In this document: one piece after another, positions 9,300-17,673 of the stretch
How positions within the stretch are numbered: position 1 is the first letter of the stretch
Layout of the letters: each line of letters begins with the position of its first letter
Source of the DNA: Parvibaculum sp045863935
GTDB taxonomy: Bacteria > Pseudomonadota > Alphaproteobacteria > Parvibaculales > Parvibaculaceae
Assembly (NCBI RefSeq): GCF_045863935.1
Contig: NZ_BTVP01000003.1
Coordinates: forward strand, 62,001-126,000
Direction: 5' to 3'
DNA length: 64,000 nt
Notes under the pieces: model-generated
Told to the model about the DNA's origin: nothing
The model's database searches: none
The model's input: the letters and a program-made list of their open reading frames with translations, nothing else
Program-made: the position numbers and the translations under genes

Positions 9300-9466
9300 G
9301 GATATGGCTTTCCCCTGGGTGCGCGTTGGCGCCCGTTACCGAATTGCTGAACGCGAAGGAACCTAAAGGCTGGCCCGGCCGGGTTCAAGGAAAAGGCCTG
9401 TTCGCGGACGGGGAGGGGCTTTCGCGATTTTAACGGGTGGGAAAGGATCGCAGTTGCCCGGCTCAC

Positions 9467-9479
9467 GGCAGTTTCTGCC
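9467..9479. promoter_or_regulatory. FlbD (ftr)-like enhancer site 1 of flgE
   Basis: GGCAGTTTCTGCC, a perfect palindrome with arms GGCAG/CTGCC. Its centre is 95 bases before the G of the -12 element. The same 13-mer occurs before flgF. FlbD binding is inferred from resemblance to Caulobacter ftr elements. Confidence 0.65.
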
Positions 9480-9487
9480 GGGTGAGG

Positions 9488-9500
9488 GGCAGGGGCTGCC
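9488..9500. promoter_or_regulatory. FlbD (ftr)-like enhancer site 2 of flgE
   Basis: GGCAGGGGCTGCC, a perfect palindrome centred 21 bases (two helical turns) after site 1 and 74 bases before the -12 G. Confidence 0.6.
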
Positions 9501-9554
9501 GGTCCGGGAGGGAGGGGGCTGGCCTAAGCTATTGAAATATATGAGGTAAATTGC

Positions 9555-9569
9555 TGGCCTCATCCTTGC
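9555..9569 (+). promoter_or_regulatory. sigma-54 promoter of flgE
   Basis: TGGC-N7-TTGC with the required ten bases between the GG and GC dinucleotides. Transcription would start near 9581, 50 bases before the flgE ATG. Confidence 0.7.
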
Positions 9570-9630
9570 TCTCATAGGGCCAGACCATGTCCCGCCGCCG
9601 ATGGCCGGGACGGACCCCGTGGAGAGCGCC

Positions 9631-10995
9631 ATGAGCTTTTTTGGATCGATGACCACCGCCGTGACCGGCATCCGCGCCCAGTCGAGCGCGCTGGGTCATA
9701 TCTCGGACAATATCGCGAACTCGCAGACCGTGGGCTTCAAGCGCACGGATACGAGCTTCCAGGACATCGTGACGGCGTCGAGCAGCCGGAATCACCTGCC
9801 GGGCGCGGTGCTTGCCGCTCCCTCCTTCACCAATACGGTGCAGGGCTCGATCGACGCTTCCGAAACGCCGACGCATATGGCGATCAATGGCGAGGGCTTC
9901 TTCATCGTCTCGGCGCAGGTTGCGACGGTGGACGGCAACCCGGTTTTCGACGGCGTGAACTACTACACGCGGCGCGGCGACTTCGCGATGGACAAGTATG
10001 GCTATCTCGTGAATGGCGCGGGCTACACGCTGCAGGGGCTCGAGATCGATCCGACGACGGGCAATCCGGTGGGCGACACGCCGGGCCGCATCCAGATCAA
10101 CCGCGACTTCCTGGCGGCGCGCAACACGGGCACGATCAGCTACAAGGCGAACCTGCCGACCTGGCCGAAGACCGTGAACGCCGATACGGCTATCGCGGAC
10201 AGCGAGCTGCTGACGGTCAATCGCTTCACGCCGGCGCTGGCCGATCTCAGCGTCATCTCGGCGGCGAACGAGGATATCTTCCTCGACAACTCGCTCTCGG
10301 GCGGCGCGGTGACGGGTTACGACGCGCTCGGCGCGCCGGCCAATGTTCAGTTCCGCTGGGCCAAGGTCGACAATGCCAATGGCGGCGGCGACACCTGGAA
10401 CCTGTTCTACAAGACCGACGACAGCGCGACCGGCGTCCAGGACAAATGGGTGAATGTCGGCCAGGATTACGCGTTCGATGCGCAGGGCCGCCTTTCGCCC
10501 GCCGTGGACTCGACCACGATCACCGGCCTCACCGTGAACGGCGTCAGCCTTGGCGACGTGACGCTCGACCATGGCGCGTCGAACATCACGCAGTTCCAGG
10601 ACGACAACGGCACCGTGAAGACGACGGCGCTCGACCAGGATGGCTATCCTTCCGGCGAACTCGTGAGCATCGCGGTTTCCGAGAACGGGCGCATTACCGG
10701 CACCTATTCGAACGGCAAGACGGTCGATCTGGCGGAAGTGTCGCTGGCGAAGTTCAATGCGGCGGACAAGCTGCAGAAGATCGACGGCACGGCTTTCGCC
10801 GCGACGCAGGAATCGGGCGAACCGATGCTGACGGGCGGCGACAGCGTGATCGGTTCGGCGAAGGAAGCGTCCAACGTCGACATCGCCGACGAGTTCTCCA
10901 AGCTCATCGTGACGCAGCAGGCCTATACGGCCGGCACGCGCATCGTGACGACGGCGGACGAGCTCATCAGCGAAACGCTCAACATGAAGCGCTAA
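9631..10995 (+). CDS. flgE: flagellar hook protein FlgE
   Basis: 454 residues. The N-terminal rod/hook signature (SALGHISDNIANSQTVGFK) and the C-terminal coiled-coil end (VTQQAYTAGTRIVTTADEL) are both present, with a long central hook domain between. The ATG at 9631 is used because GGAG lies six bases upstream; an in-frame ATG 30 bases earlier lacks this. FlgE polymerises into the hook after the basal body is complete. It heads a flgE-flgK-flgL run preceded by a sigma-54 promoter with paired enhancer sites, as expected for a late flagellar operon. Confidence 0.95.
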   Translation: MSFFGSMTTAVTGIRAQSSALGHISDNIANSQTVGFKRTDTSFQDIVTASSSRNHLPGAVLAAPSFTNTVQGSIDASETPTHMAINGEGFFIVSAQVATVDGNPVFDGVNYYTRRGDFAMDKYGYLVNGAGYTLQGLEIDPTTGNPVGDTPGRIQINRDFLAARNTGTISYKANLPTWPKTVNADTAIADSELLTVNRFTPALADLSVISAANEDIFLDNSLSGGAVTGYDALGAPANVQFRWAKVDNANGGGDTWNLFYKTDDSATGVQDKWVNVGQDYAFDAQGRLSPAVDSTTITGLTVNGVSLGDVTLDHGASNITQFQDDNGTVKTTALDQDGYPSGELVSIAVSENGRITGTYSNGKTVDLAEVSLAKFNAADKLQKIDGTAFAATQESGEPMLTGGDSVIGSAKEASNVDIADEFSKLIVTQQAYTAGTRIVTTADELISETLNMKR

Positions 10996-11065
10996 GCAAC
11001 AGGCGCGGCGGGGCTGACCCGCCGCGTACCGGCTACACAGCCCAAGCCAGTCACCAGGTCCCGTC

Positions 11066-12916
11066 ATGAGCCTTACTTCCGCCCTCGGCGCCGCAATGAG
11101 CGGACTGAACGTCTCCCAGGCCGGGATCGACGTTACCTCGCGCAATATCGCGAATGTCGGCACGGCGGGCTATACCCGCAAGGTGGCGCAGCAGACGAAC
11201 CTGCTCGCGGGGGGCGAGGGGATCGGCGTGCGGCGTGAGGCGGCACAGCGCCAGATCGACACGTTCCTGCAGCAGCAGCTGCGCACGGCGTCGGCGGGCT
11301 CGGCGTTCCTCAATATCAAGTCGAACATGCTCGGCCGGATCGATGCGAGCTTCGGCACGCCGGATTCGAACAGTTCCGTCGCGGGCTCGATCGGCGCGCT
11401 GGCGACGATGCTGCAGGAGCTGATCGACAATCCGGAATCGGAAGCGGCGCGGGCCTCGCTCCTGAACGAGGCGGGCAACCTCGTCGCGAAGTTCAACAGC
11501 ATGTCCGACACGATCCAGGACATGCGGCTGGAGGCGGAGCGCAATATCGCGGCGGGCGTCGAACAGGCGAACGCGCTGCTCAAGACCATCGCCGACGTCA
11601 ACAACCAGATCGCGCAGCGCCAGGCGGGCAGCCAGTCGGTCGGTGACCTGCAGGACAAGCGCGACATGGCGATCGACGAGCTGTCGCGCCTCATGGACGT
11701 GAAGGTGGTGAACCGCGACGACGGCACGGTGACGGTGTTCACCTCGGGCGGGCAGTTGCTGCTCGACCGGACGCCGGTCGAACTCACTTTCGACGAACAC
11801 ACGCAGATCGACCCCGGCTCGACCTATGAGAATGGCGGCGTCGGCACGATCCGGCTGGTTTCGGGATCGACCTCGATCGACCTCATTGCCGCAGGCGCCA
11901 TCCGCTCGGGCGCGCTGGCGGGCTATATGGAACTCCGCGACAGCATTCTGCCGCAGGCGCAGGCGCAGCTCGACGAACTGGCCGCGCAGCTTGCGCTCGC
12001 CATGTCGGAAGAAACGGTCGAAAGCACTGCCGCCGTTGACGGCGCTGCGACCGGCTTCGACATCGATACGAGCGACATGCTCTCCGGCAATACGATCAGC
12101 CTCTCCTACACGGTGGGTGGGGTGCGGCAGGACGTGACGATCGTGCGGGTGGACGACCCGTCGGTCCTGCCGCTGTCCAACAGCGCGACGGCCAATCCCA
12201 ACGACATGGTGATCGGCGTCGATTTCAACCAGCCGATGGCAGGGATCATCGCGGATCTGCAGGCGGCGCTGCCGGCGGATGTGGTGGTGTCGAACCCGGC
12301 AGGCAACACGATCCGCTTCCTCGACGACGGGGCCGTGGGCAACAGCGACATCCATGCGGTGAGCGCGACGGTGACGCCTGCGGCGCTCACGGATGCGGGC
12401 ACCGGCATGGCGCTCTTCGTGGACGGCTCGGGCGGTACGATCTTCTCGAACAGTCTCGGCGACCCGGCGCAGAAGACGGGCTTTGCCTCGCGCATCACGA
12501 TCAACCCGGCGGTGATCGCCGACGATACGCTGCTTGTTGCCTATGACACGGGCACGCCGCTTGGCGACACGACGCGGCCGCTCGACCTGCTGGCGCGGCT
12601 CACATCCAACCCGCGCAGCTACGCGCCCTCCACGGGCATCGGCGGCAGCGCGACGCCCTTCACCGGCTCGGTTGATGAATTCGCGCGGCGCATCATTTCG
12701 TTCCAGTCGAGCCAGTCGGCGAATGCGACACGCGACGCGGAAGCGCAGCAGGTGGTCGCCTCCTCGCTGCAGGACCGCTTCGACGCGGAGACGGGGGTCA
12801 ATATCGACGACGAGTTGTCGAACCTCCTTCTTCTTCAGAATGCCTATTCGGCAAATGCCCGGGTCATCTCGACCATCCAGGACCTCTTCACCGTGCTCAT
12901 GAGCATCGGCAGGTAA
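11066..12916 (+). CDS. flgK: hook-associated protein 1 FlgK
   Basis: 616 residues. N-terminal rod signature (IDVTSRNIANVGTAGYTRK) near 20-38, a long coiled-coil and globular middle, and a C-terminal end (LLLQNAYSANARVISTIQDL) typical of FlgK. It forms the first hook-filament junction ring. It lies 70 bases after flgE and five bases before flgL on the same strand, so the three are probably co-transcribed. At least one long open frame on the opposite strand is an artefact of high GC. Confidence 0.95.
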   Translation: MSLTSALGAAMSGLNVSQAGIDVTSRNIANVGTAGYTRKVAQQTNLLAGGEGIGVRREAAQRQIDTFLQQQLRTASAGSAFLNIKSNMLGRIDASFGTPDSNSSVAGSIGALATMLQELIDNPESEAARASLLNEAGNLVAKFNSMSDTIQDMRLEAERNIAAGVEQANALLKTIADVNNQIAQRQAGSQSVGDLQDKRDMAIDELSRLMDVKVVNRDDGTVTVFTSGGQLLLDRTPVELTFDEHTQIDPGSTYENGGVGTIRLVSGSTSIDLIAAGAIRSGALAGYMELRDSILPQAQAQLDELAAQLALAMSEETVESTAAVDGAATGFDIDTSDMLSGNTISLSYTVGGVRQDVTIVRVDDPSVLPLSNSATANPNDMVIGVDFNQPMAGIIADLQAALPADVVVSNPAGNTIRFLDDGAVGNSDIHAVSATVTPAALTDAGTGMALFVDGSGGTIFSNSLGDPAQKTGFASRITINPAVIADDTLLVAYDTGTPLGDTTRPLDLLARLTSNPRSYAPSTGIGGSATPFTGSVDEFARRIISFQSSQSANATRDAEAQQVVASSLQDRFDAETGVNIDDELSNLLLLQNAYSANARVISTIQDLFTVLMSIGR

Positions 12917-12921
12917 TTCCC

Positions 12922-14418
12922 ATGCAGGTATCGACGCTTTCCCAGTCTCTCGCGCTCCGCCAGTCGATCAACGACATGCGGGCCCAGTTCGACGATCTGC
13001 AGCGGCAGCTCTCGACCGGGCTCAAGACGGATAGCTATGCGAAGCTCGGCACGGACCGGAACTCGGTTCTCTCGCTGACGCACCAGCTCGGGCAGATTTC
13101 GGCCTATACGAATACGATCTCGAAGACGCAGATGCGCATCGACTTGATGTCCACCGCGCTGACGCGCGTGAACGACATCGTGAGCGAGACGAAGACTTCG
13201 CTTGCGACATCGGGCTTCGAACTCGTGAACGGCACGCAGACGAGCGCGCAGGTCCAGGCGGCGATGAGCTTCGACGAGATGGTGAACCTGCTCAACCTGC
13301 AGGTCGAAGACCGCTATCTCTTCGGCGGCAAGGATACGCAGACGCGCCCCGTGGCGCTGCCCGACGAGATCCTGAACGGCAGCGGCAACAAGGCGGGCCT
13401 CAAGCAGTTCATCGACGAGCGGGCGCAGGCCGACCTCGGCGCGGATGGACGCGGGCGGCTGACGCTCGGCAGCGCGGGCACGACGGTGACGCTCGCTGAA
13501 GATGCGGACCCGAGCGTCTTCGGCTTCAAGATCGCGGATGTGCAATCGAGCCTCGGCAATGTCAATGTGACGGGTCCGGCGGGTTCTCCGCTGGGCGTCG
13601 ATGTCGAATTCACGGGGCTTCCGGCGGCCGGCGAGACCATCTCCTTCGAGCTCGACCTGCCGGACGGGACCACGACGACCGTGACGCTGAAGGCGACGAC
13701 CAACAATCCGCCGGAAGCAGGCGAGTTCACCATCGGCGCCGATGCGGCAACGACGAGCGCCAATTTCCAGGCGGCGCTCGACACGGCGATCCAGCGCGAG
13801 GCGAATGTGACGCTGAGGGCGGCTTCGGCCGTTGAGGCGGCCGACAATTTCTTCGACTATGCGGCGGGCGGGGTTCCGCAGCGCGTCGACGGGCCGCCTT
13901 TCGACACGGCGACCGGACTTCGCGATGCGACGACCGACGACACGGTCATCTGGTACAGCGGCGATCTCGGCCCGAATGCGGGCAAGGACTTCGTGGCGCA
14001 GATCGACGAGAGCCGGCAGCTTGGCTACGGCGCGCGCGCCGACCAGGCCTCGATCCGCGATACGCTGAAGATGTCGGCGCTGCTGGCGGCGGCCGAGTAC
14101 AGCGATGCGGACGATCTCGAACAGCGCGACAGCTACCGCGCGCTGACGAGCCGGGCGGGGCAGGTGCTCAACTTCACGGGCGTGCAGTCCGTCGAGAGCA
14201 TCGTGACCAATCTCGGTCTCGCGGCCTCGACGCTGAGCCATACGCAGAACCGGCACGACGCCACGATGGCGACGGCGAATGAAATCCTGGGCGATATCCA
14301 GAATGCGGATCCTTACGAGGTCGGCGTGAAGCTGACGACGCTGCAGACGCAGCTTCAGGCGAGCTATCAGGTGACGTCGATGCTGTCGCAGCTCTCGCTC
14401 GTGAACTACATGCGATAG
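12922..14418 (+). CDS. flgL: hook-associated protein 3 FlgL
   Basis: 498 residues, longer than the roughly 320 of enteric FlgL because of a beta-rich, T/A/G-rich central domain (about residues 170-330). The N-terminal flagellin-like helix (LALRQSINDMRAQFDDLQRQ) and the C-terminal helix (LQASYQVTSMLSQLSLVNY) are conserved. It forms the second junction layer between hook and flagellin filament. Start is five bases after flgK. A strong terminator follows 20 bases after the stop and ends the operon. Confidence 0.92.
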   Translation: MQVSTLSQSLALRQSINDMRAQFDDLQRQLSTGLKTDSYAKLGTDRNSVLSLTHQLGQISAYTNTISKTQMRIDLMSTALTRVNDIVSETKTSLATSGFELVNGTQTSAQVQAAMSFDEMVNLLNLQVEDRYLFGGKDTQTRPVALPDEILNGSGNKAGLKQFIDERAQADLGADGRGRLTLGSAGTTVTLAEDADPSVFGFKIADVQSSLGNVNVTGPAGSPLGVDVEFTGLPAAGETISFELDLPDGTTTTVTLKATTNNPPEAGEFTIGADAATTSANFQAALDTAIQREANVTLRAASAVEAADNFFDYAAGGVPQRVDGPPFDTATGLRDATTDDTVIWYSGDLGPNAGKDFVAQIDESRQLGYGARADQASIRDTLKMSALLAAAEYSDADDLEQRDSYRALTSRAGQVLNFTGVQSVESIVTNLGLAASTLSHTQNRHDATMATANEILGDIQNADPYEVGVKLTTLQTQLQASYQVTSMLSQLSLVNYMR

Positions 14419-14437
14419 GCGACCGCCGGAACGAATG

Positions 14438-14467
14438 AAAGGGGCCCGTTTTCACGGGCCCTTTTTT
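14438..14467 (+). terminator. Rho-independent terminator of flgE-flgK-flgL
   Basis: GGGCCCG / CGGGCCC hairpin with a short TTTTCA-type loop followed by six T. Confidence 0.85.
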
Positions 14468-14613
14468 GTTGCCGGATTTCCGGACGCAGGAATCCCCGAC
14501 GTCAAAACCGGGCGGGGGAGCGGCGGTTTGCGCGGATGGAAAAACGCGTCATGCTGGAGGCCGTCAAGGCCATCGGCCAATGCAAAACAAGAAACGACGG
14601 GAGCAGCTCGATC

Positions 14614-15405
14614 ATGAAACTCGACAGTTCGATATCCGCGGTGGTGACCGGCGGGGCGTCCGGTCTCGGCAAGGCGACGGTGACGGCGCTGCGCGGCCTC
14701 GGAGTCAAGGTTGCGATCTTCGATCTCAACAGGGAGAACGGGGAGAGGGTTGCGAAGGAGCTTGGCGCGCTCTATTGCGAGGTCAATGTGATGGACGAAG
14801 CGTCGGTCGATGCGGGCTTTGCCAAGGCGCGCGCCGCGAACGGCCAGGAGCGCTGTCTCGTGAACTGCGCCGGCGGCGGGCGCGGCGGCAAGACCATCGC
14901 GCGCGACAAGAAGACGGGCGAGATCGTTCCCTACAAGATCGCGGATTTCGAATATGTGCTGGGGCTCAATACGGTGGGCACGTTTCGCTGCGTCGTGAAG
15001 AGCGCGGCGGGCATGGCGACGCTCGATCCGCTGGAGGGCGGGGAACGCGGCGCGATCGTGAATACGGGTTCGGTTGCGGCCGAGGACGGGCAGATCGGGC
15101 AGGTGGCCTATTCGGCGGCGAAGGCGGCGATCAAAGGGATGACGCTGACGATTGCGCGCGATCTGTCGAGGGAAGGCATTCGCATCAACACGATCCTGCC
15201 GGGCATCATGGCGACGCCGCCGATGCTGGGCGTGAAGGACCGCGCGCCACAAATCTTCGAGAACCTGGCGGCATCCGTGCCTTTTCCGCCGCGTCTCGGC
15301 GATCCGTCGGAATATGCGGACCTCGCCCTGACGATGCTCCGCAACGGCTATTTCAACGGTGAGACGGTGCGGCTCGACGGTGCGATCCGCATGCCGCCGC
15401 GCTAG
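14614..15405 (+). CDS. SDR, 3-hydroxyacyl-CoA dehydrogenase type 2-like
   Basis: 263 residues from ATG 14614, preceded by GGGAG ten bases upstream. TGGASGLG at 12-19, catalytic Ser153, Tyr166 and Lys170 (YSAAK). The sequence resembles the type 2 (HSD17B10-like) 3-hydroxyacyl-CoA dehydrogenases, including GGRGGKT after the NCAG motif and the C-terminal NGETVRLDGAIRM. It would oxidise 3-hydroxyacyl-CoA in fatty-acid breakdown. It has no obvious flagellar role, although it sits between flgL and flaF. It has its own transcript because a terminator precedes it. Confidence 0.8.
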   Translation: MKLDSSISAVVTGGASGLGKATVTALRGLGVKVAIFDLNRENGERVAKELGALYCEVNVMDEASVDAGFAKARAANGQERCLVNCAGGGRGGKTIARDKKTGEIVPYKIADFEYVLGLNTVGTFRCVVKSAAGMATLDPLEGGERGAIVNTGSVAAEDGQIGQVAYSAAKAAIKGMTLTIARDLSREGIRINTILPGIMATPPMLGVKDRAPQIFENLAASVPFPPRLGDPSEYADLALTMLRNGYFNGETVRLDGAIRMPPR

Positions 15406-15428
15406 ATGCCGGAAGGAATGAGGAAGGA

Positions 15429-15806
15429 TCAGGCGCGGCTGTAGAGGCCCGCGGCGATCTCGCGGTTGATCATGATGAGCGTGTCGAGGAGCTTCGGCTC
15501 GGGCTCGCGGCTCGCCTGGATCTCATTCGTGCGCTTGAAGATGAAGATGGCGAGGTTCGCGATGTTCTGCTTGATCTCGCGGGGGAGCGGGTGCTCGTTT
15601 TCGGCCGCCGAGGAGGCGAAGACGGTCCAGATGCGGCGGTTGTAGGTGAGCGCGTCGTGGAGGGCGTCCATCTTTTCGTTGTCCCAGTTGTCGCGTATGC
15701 GCTGCAACTGGCCCGCCGCCCGCGTCAGGATCGTCGCTTCGAACTCTCGCGGATCCTTCGGCGCGTTGCGTGAGGCGCTGGCGTAAGCCTCATGTGCCTT
15801 TGACAT
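15429..15806 (-). CDS. flaF: flagellin synthesis regulator FlaF
   Basis: 125 residues, full family length, with the conserved DALTYNRRIWTVF segment. FlaF promotes flagellin translation and secretion in alphaproteobacteria, opposing FlbT. Its start overlaps the end of flbT by 17 bases, so the pair is translationally coupled. Order flagellin-flagellin-flbT-flaF on the minus strand is the standard arrangement of this group. Confidence 0.92.
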   Translation of the reverse strand: MSKAHEAYASASRNAPKDPREFEATILTRAAGQLQRIRDNWDNEKMDALHDALTYNRRIWTVFASSAAENEHPLPREIKQNIANLAIFIFKRTNEIQASREPEPKLLDTLIMINREIAAGLYSRA

Positions 15807-16182
15807 TCTCCAACAGCCCCCGTTCGTACTCGATCAACTTTCGAGCTTCCTTGAGAGCTTTATACATTTCGCCAGTTAAGATTTTACTGTTGATGGCGTC
15901 GAGATAGGGCGCCGTGGAAGGCGCCGCCTGCATGACATCCTTAACGATCTGGAAATAGAGATCGTGGTGCGGGCGGGGGTCTGTCGCGAGATACATCATC
16001 TGGACGATGAGATAGACCCGCTTGCAGGGCGTGTCGGCATCGGCCGCGCGGAGAATGTCCTTCTCGCGCAGGATCGGGGTATCGCCCTCGATGAAAAGAC
16101 GCGTGCGCTGGTCGTCGTTGGTGATGACGCTGTCGCCAAGGATGAAGCGTTCGCCGGGCTTGAGTTCGACTTTGAGAGCCAT
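15790..16182 (-). CDS. flbT: flagellin mRNA regulator FlbT
   Basis: 130 residues. The N-terminal half carries the FlbT pattern LKPGERFILGDSVI and CKRVYLIVQMMY. In Caulobacter FlbT binds the 5' leader of flagellin mRNA and promotes its decay until the hook is finished. It overlaps flaF by 17 bases. It lies 150 bases downstream of a flagellin gene, behind a hairpin terminator, so it is expressed either by read-through or from a promoter between 16183 and 16265. Confidence 0.93.
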   Translation of the reverse strand: MALKVELKPGERFILGDSVITNDDQRTRLFIEGDTPILREKDILRAADADTPCKRVYLIVQMMYLATDPRPHHDLYFQIVKDVMQAAPSTAPYLDAINSKILTGEMYKALKEARKLIEYERGLLENVKGT

Positions 16183-16266
16183 TGCTTGTGCGTCCTGACA
16201 GCGATTCTACGGAGAGGGTCCGCCAGTCTAGCGCGATTTGGCGCCCCCGTGCAGCCGCTCCACAAG

Positions 16267-16295
16267 AAAACGGCGGGAACCGGGGTTCCCGCCGT
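16267..16295 (-). terminator. terminator between flagellin and flbT
   Basis: ACGGCGGGAACC / GGTTCCCGCCGT perfect 12-bp stem with a two-base loop; on the minus strand four T follow. Short U tract suggests partial read-through into flbT-flaF. Confidence 0.7.
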
Positions 16296-16332
16296 CGATT
16301 TTTCTGTCCGTCCGCCCGAGGGCGGAGGCTTA

Positions 16333-17481
16333 TTAGCGGATGAGGTTGAGAACGCTCTGTTCCGCCTGGTTCGCGAGAGACAGCGAGCTCTGAGCGAGGG
16401 ACTGACGGGTCTGCAGAGCGAGCAGGTTGGCCGCTTCCTCGTTCGTGTCGGCCAGCGTCAGGTCGCCGGCACCGCCTTCGAGAACGCTGATCAGGTTCTT
16501 CGTGAAGTCCTGACGGTTCTGCACGACCGAGAGGTTCGCGCCGAAGGTCGAGGACTGCTTGCGAAGCGTCGAGGTCGCCGTATCGAGGAGGGCAACGTCG
16601 GCGTCGATGTCGCTGAACGTCGTCTCCGTGATGCCGAGGCCCGCTGCGTCGTAGGTCACGCCCGTGATGTCCAGCTTGGACGAACCGGACTCGTTGAACT
16701 TCACGGTCAGGTTGTCGCCGTTCAGCAGGTTGATGCCGTTGAAGCTGGCGTCGGTGGCGAGCTGGTCGATCTGCGTGCGCAGACCATTGTAGTCGGTCGC
16801 GTAGGTCGAACGGGCTTCCGTGAGCGTTTCGCCGTTCTGGCCCTGCGTGCCGGAGGTCGCGATGCCGAAGCCCGCGGCGCCCGTCGCGGCAGCGGTACCG
16901 GAGATCGTGAGATCTTCGCCCGACGCCACTTCGAAGGAGAGCGCGCCGCCCGTGACCGAGACGGTGAGGCCGGCGAGCGAACCGGTCGGCGAAACGAGAC
17001 CGGAAAGCGCGCTTTCGATGGCAGCAGCTGAAGAGGCCGCCGTGGCGTAGGTCGCCGTGCCGAAGACAACGCTGACAGCGGTGGCCGTGCCGATCTGGAA
17101 GGAGACCGTGCGGGCACCGGCGGAGCCGGCGATCGCGGCCACTTCAGCGGTCTTGTCGAGGGTCGTCGCGGTGGCCTTCGCCTGGAGCGCCTGGTTGGCG
17201 ACCGACTTGGCCTGGTTGACGAGCTTCTGGATGGCCTTGATGCCTTCGTCGGCGGCGTTCAGCGTCTTCACGCCGAGGCTGAGCGAGTCCTGAATGGTGC
17301 CCAGATCCTGCGCACGCGAGTTCAGGCCGGAAGCCGTGAAGAAGGACTGCGGATTGTCGAGGGCGCTGGAAACTTTCAGGCCGGTCGCCAGACGGTTCTG
17401 CGTCTGAGCCATGAGCTTCGCGGTGCTCTGCAGGGTCTGCAGGTTCGAACGCACAGCGCTGTTAATGACGATATCACCCAT
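16333..17481 (-). CDS. flagellin
   Basis: 382 residues. N-terminal D0/D1 helix (SAVRSNLQTLQSTAKLMAQT, NRLATGLKV) and C-terminal D0 end (SSLSLANQAEQSVLNLIR) are conserved, and the middle (about 130-240) is a variable S/T/A/G-rich surface domain. AGGAAAGGA lies eight bases before the ATG. It is the filament subunit, probably one of several in this organism, and the second of a tandem pair. No sigma-54 promoter with paired enhancer sites was found directly before it, unlike the neighbouring flagellin gene. Confidence 0.95.
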   Translation of the reverse strand: MGDIVINSAVRSNLQTLQSTAKLMAQTQNRLATGLKVSSALDNPQSFFTASGLNSRAQDLGTIQDSLSLGVKTLNAADEGIKAIQKLVNQAKSVANQALQAKATATTLDKTAEVAAIAGSAGARTVSFQIGTATAVSVVFGTATYATAASSAAAIESALSGLVSPTGSLAGLTVSVTGGALSFEVASGEDLTISGTAAATGAAGFGIATSGTQGQNGETLTEARSTYATDYNGLRTQIDQLATDASFNGINLLNGDNLTVKFNESGSSKLDITGVTYDAAGLGITETTFSDIDADVALLDTATSTLRKQSSTFGANLSVVQNRQDFTKNLISVLEGGAGDLTLADTNEEAANLLALQTRQSLAQSSLSLANQAEQSVLNLIR

Positions 17482-17622
17482 TTGTCGTGTCCTTTCCTAG
17501 GAACGGTAATCAAGGCTCTTCCTGAGCCATGACGAGAGCATGAGCCGCTCTCGTTAAAAGGTCGTAAAACCCGTCGTTTTTTTCGGAATTTTTTTGGAAA
17601 AGTTCCGTGCACCCCGTTAAGC

Positions 17623-17652
17623 AAAAAGGGCGGACCCGAGGGTCCGCCCTTT
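17623..17652 (-). terminator. terminator of the upstream flagellin gene
   Basis: AAGGGCGGACCC / GGGTCCGCCCTT perfect 12-bp stem, two-base loop, then five T on the minus strand, 23 bases past the stop. Confidence 0.88.
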
Positions 17653-17673
17653 GAAATCCTTGAGGATTCAATC

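Larger units (their letters stand above)
9300..9630. other. flgE upstream control region
   Basis: 331 bases without a gene between the divergent moxR and flgE. The flgE side holds two GGCA-N5-TGCC palindromes and a sigma-54 promoter (separate entries). The first 150 bases should hold the moxR promoter; no clear -35/-10 pair was found. Confidence 0.6.

Noticed and set aside
9529..11163. Long open frame of over 500 codons on the minus strand opposite flgE
   Set aside because: It mirrors the codon phase of flgE, its translation is low-complexity and R/A/H-rich, and flgE is certain.
17515..17529. Possible sigma-54 promoter before the downstream flagellin (TGGC-N7-GAGC on the minus strand)
   Set aside because: The -12 element is poor and no enhancer-like sites lie at the distances seen for flgE and the other flagellin.
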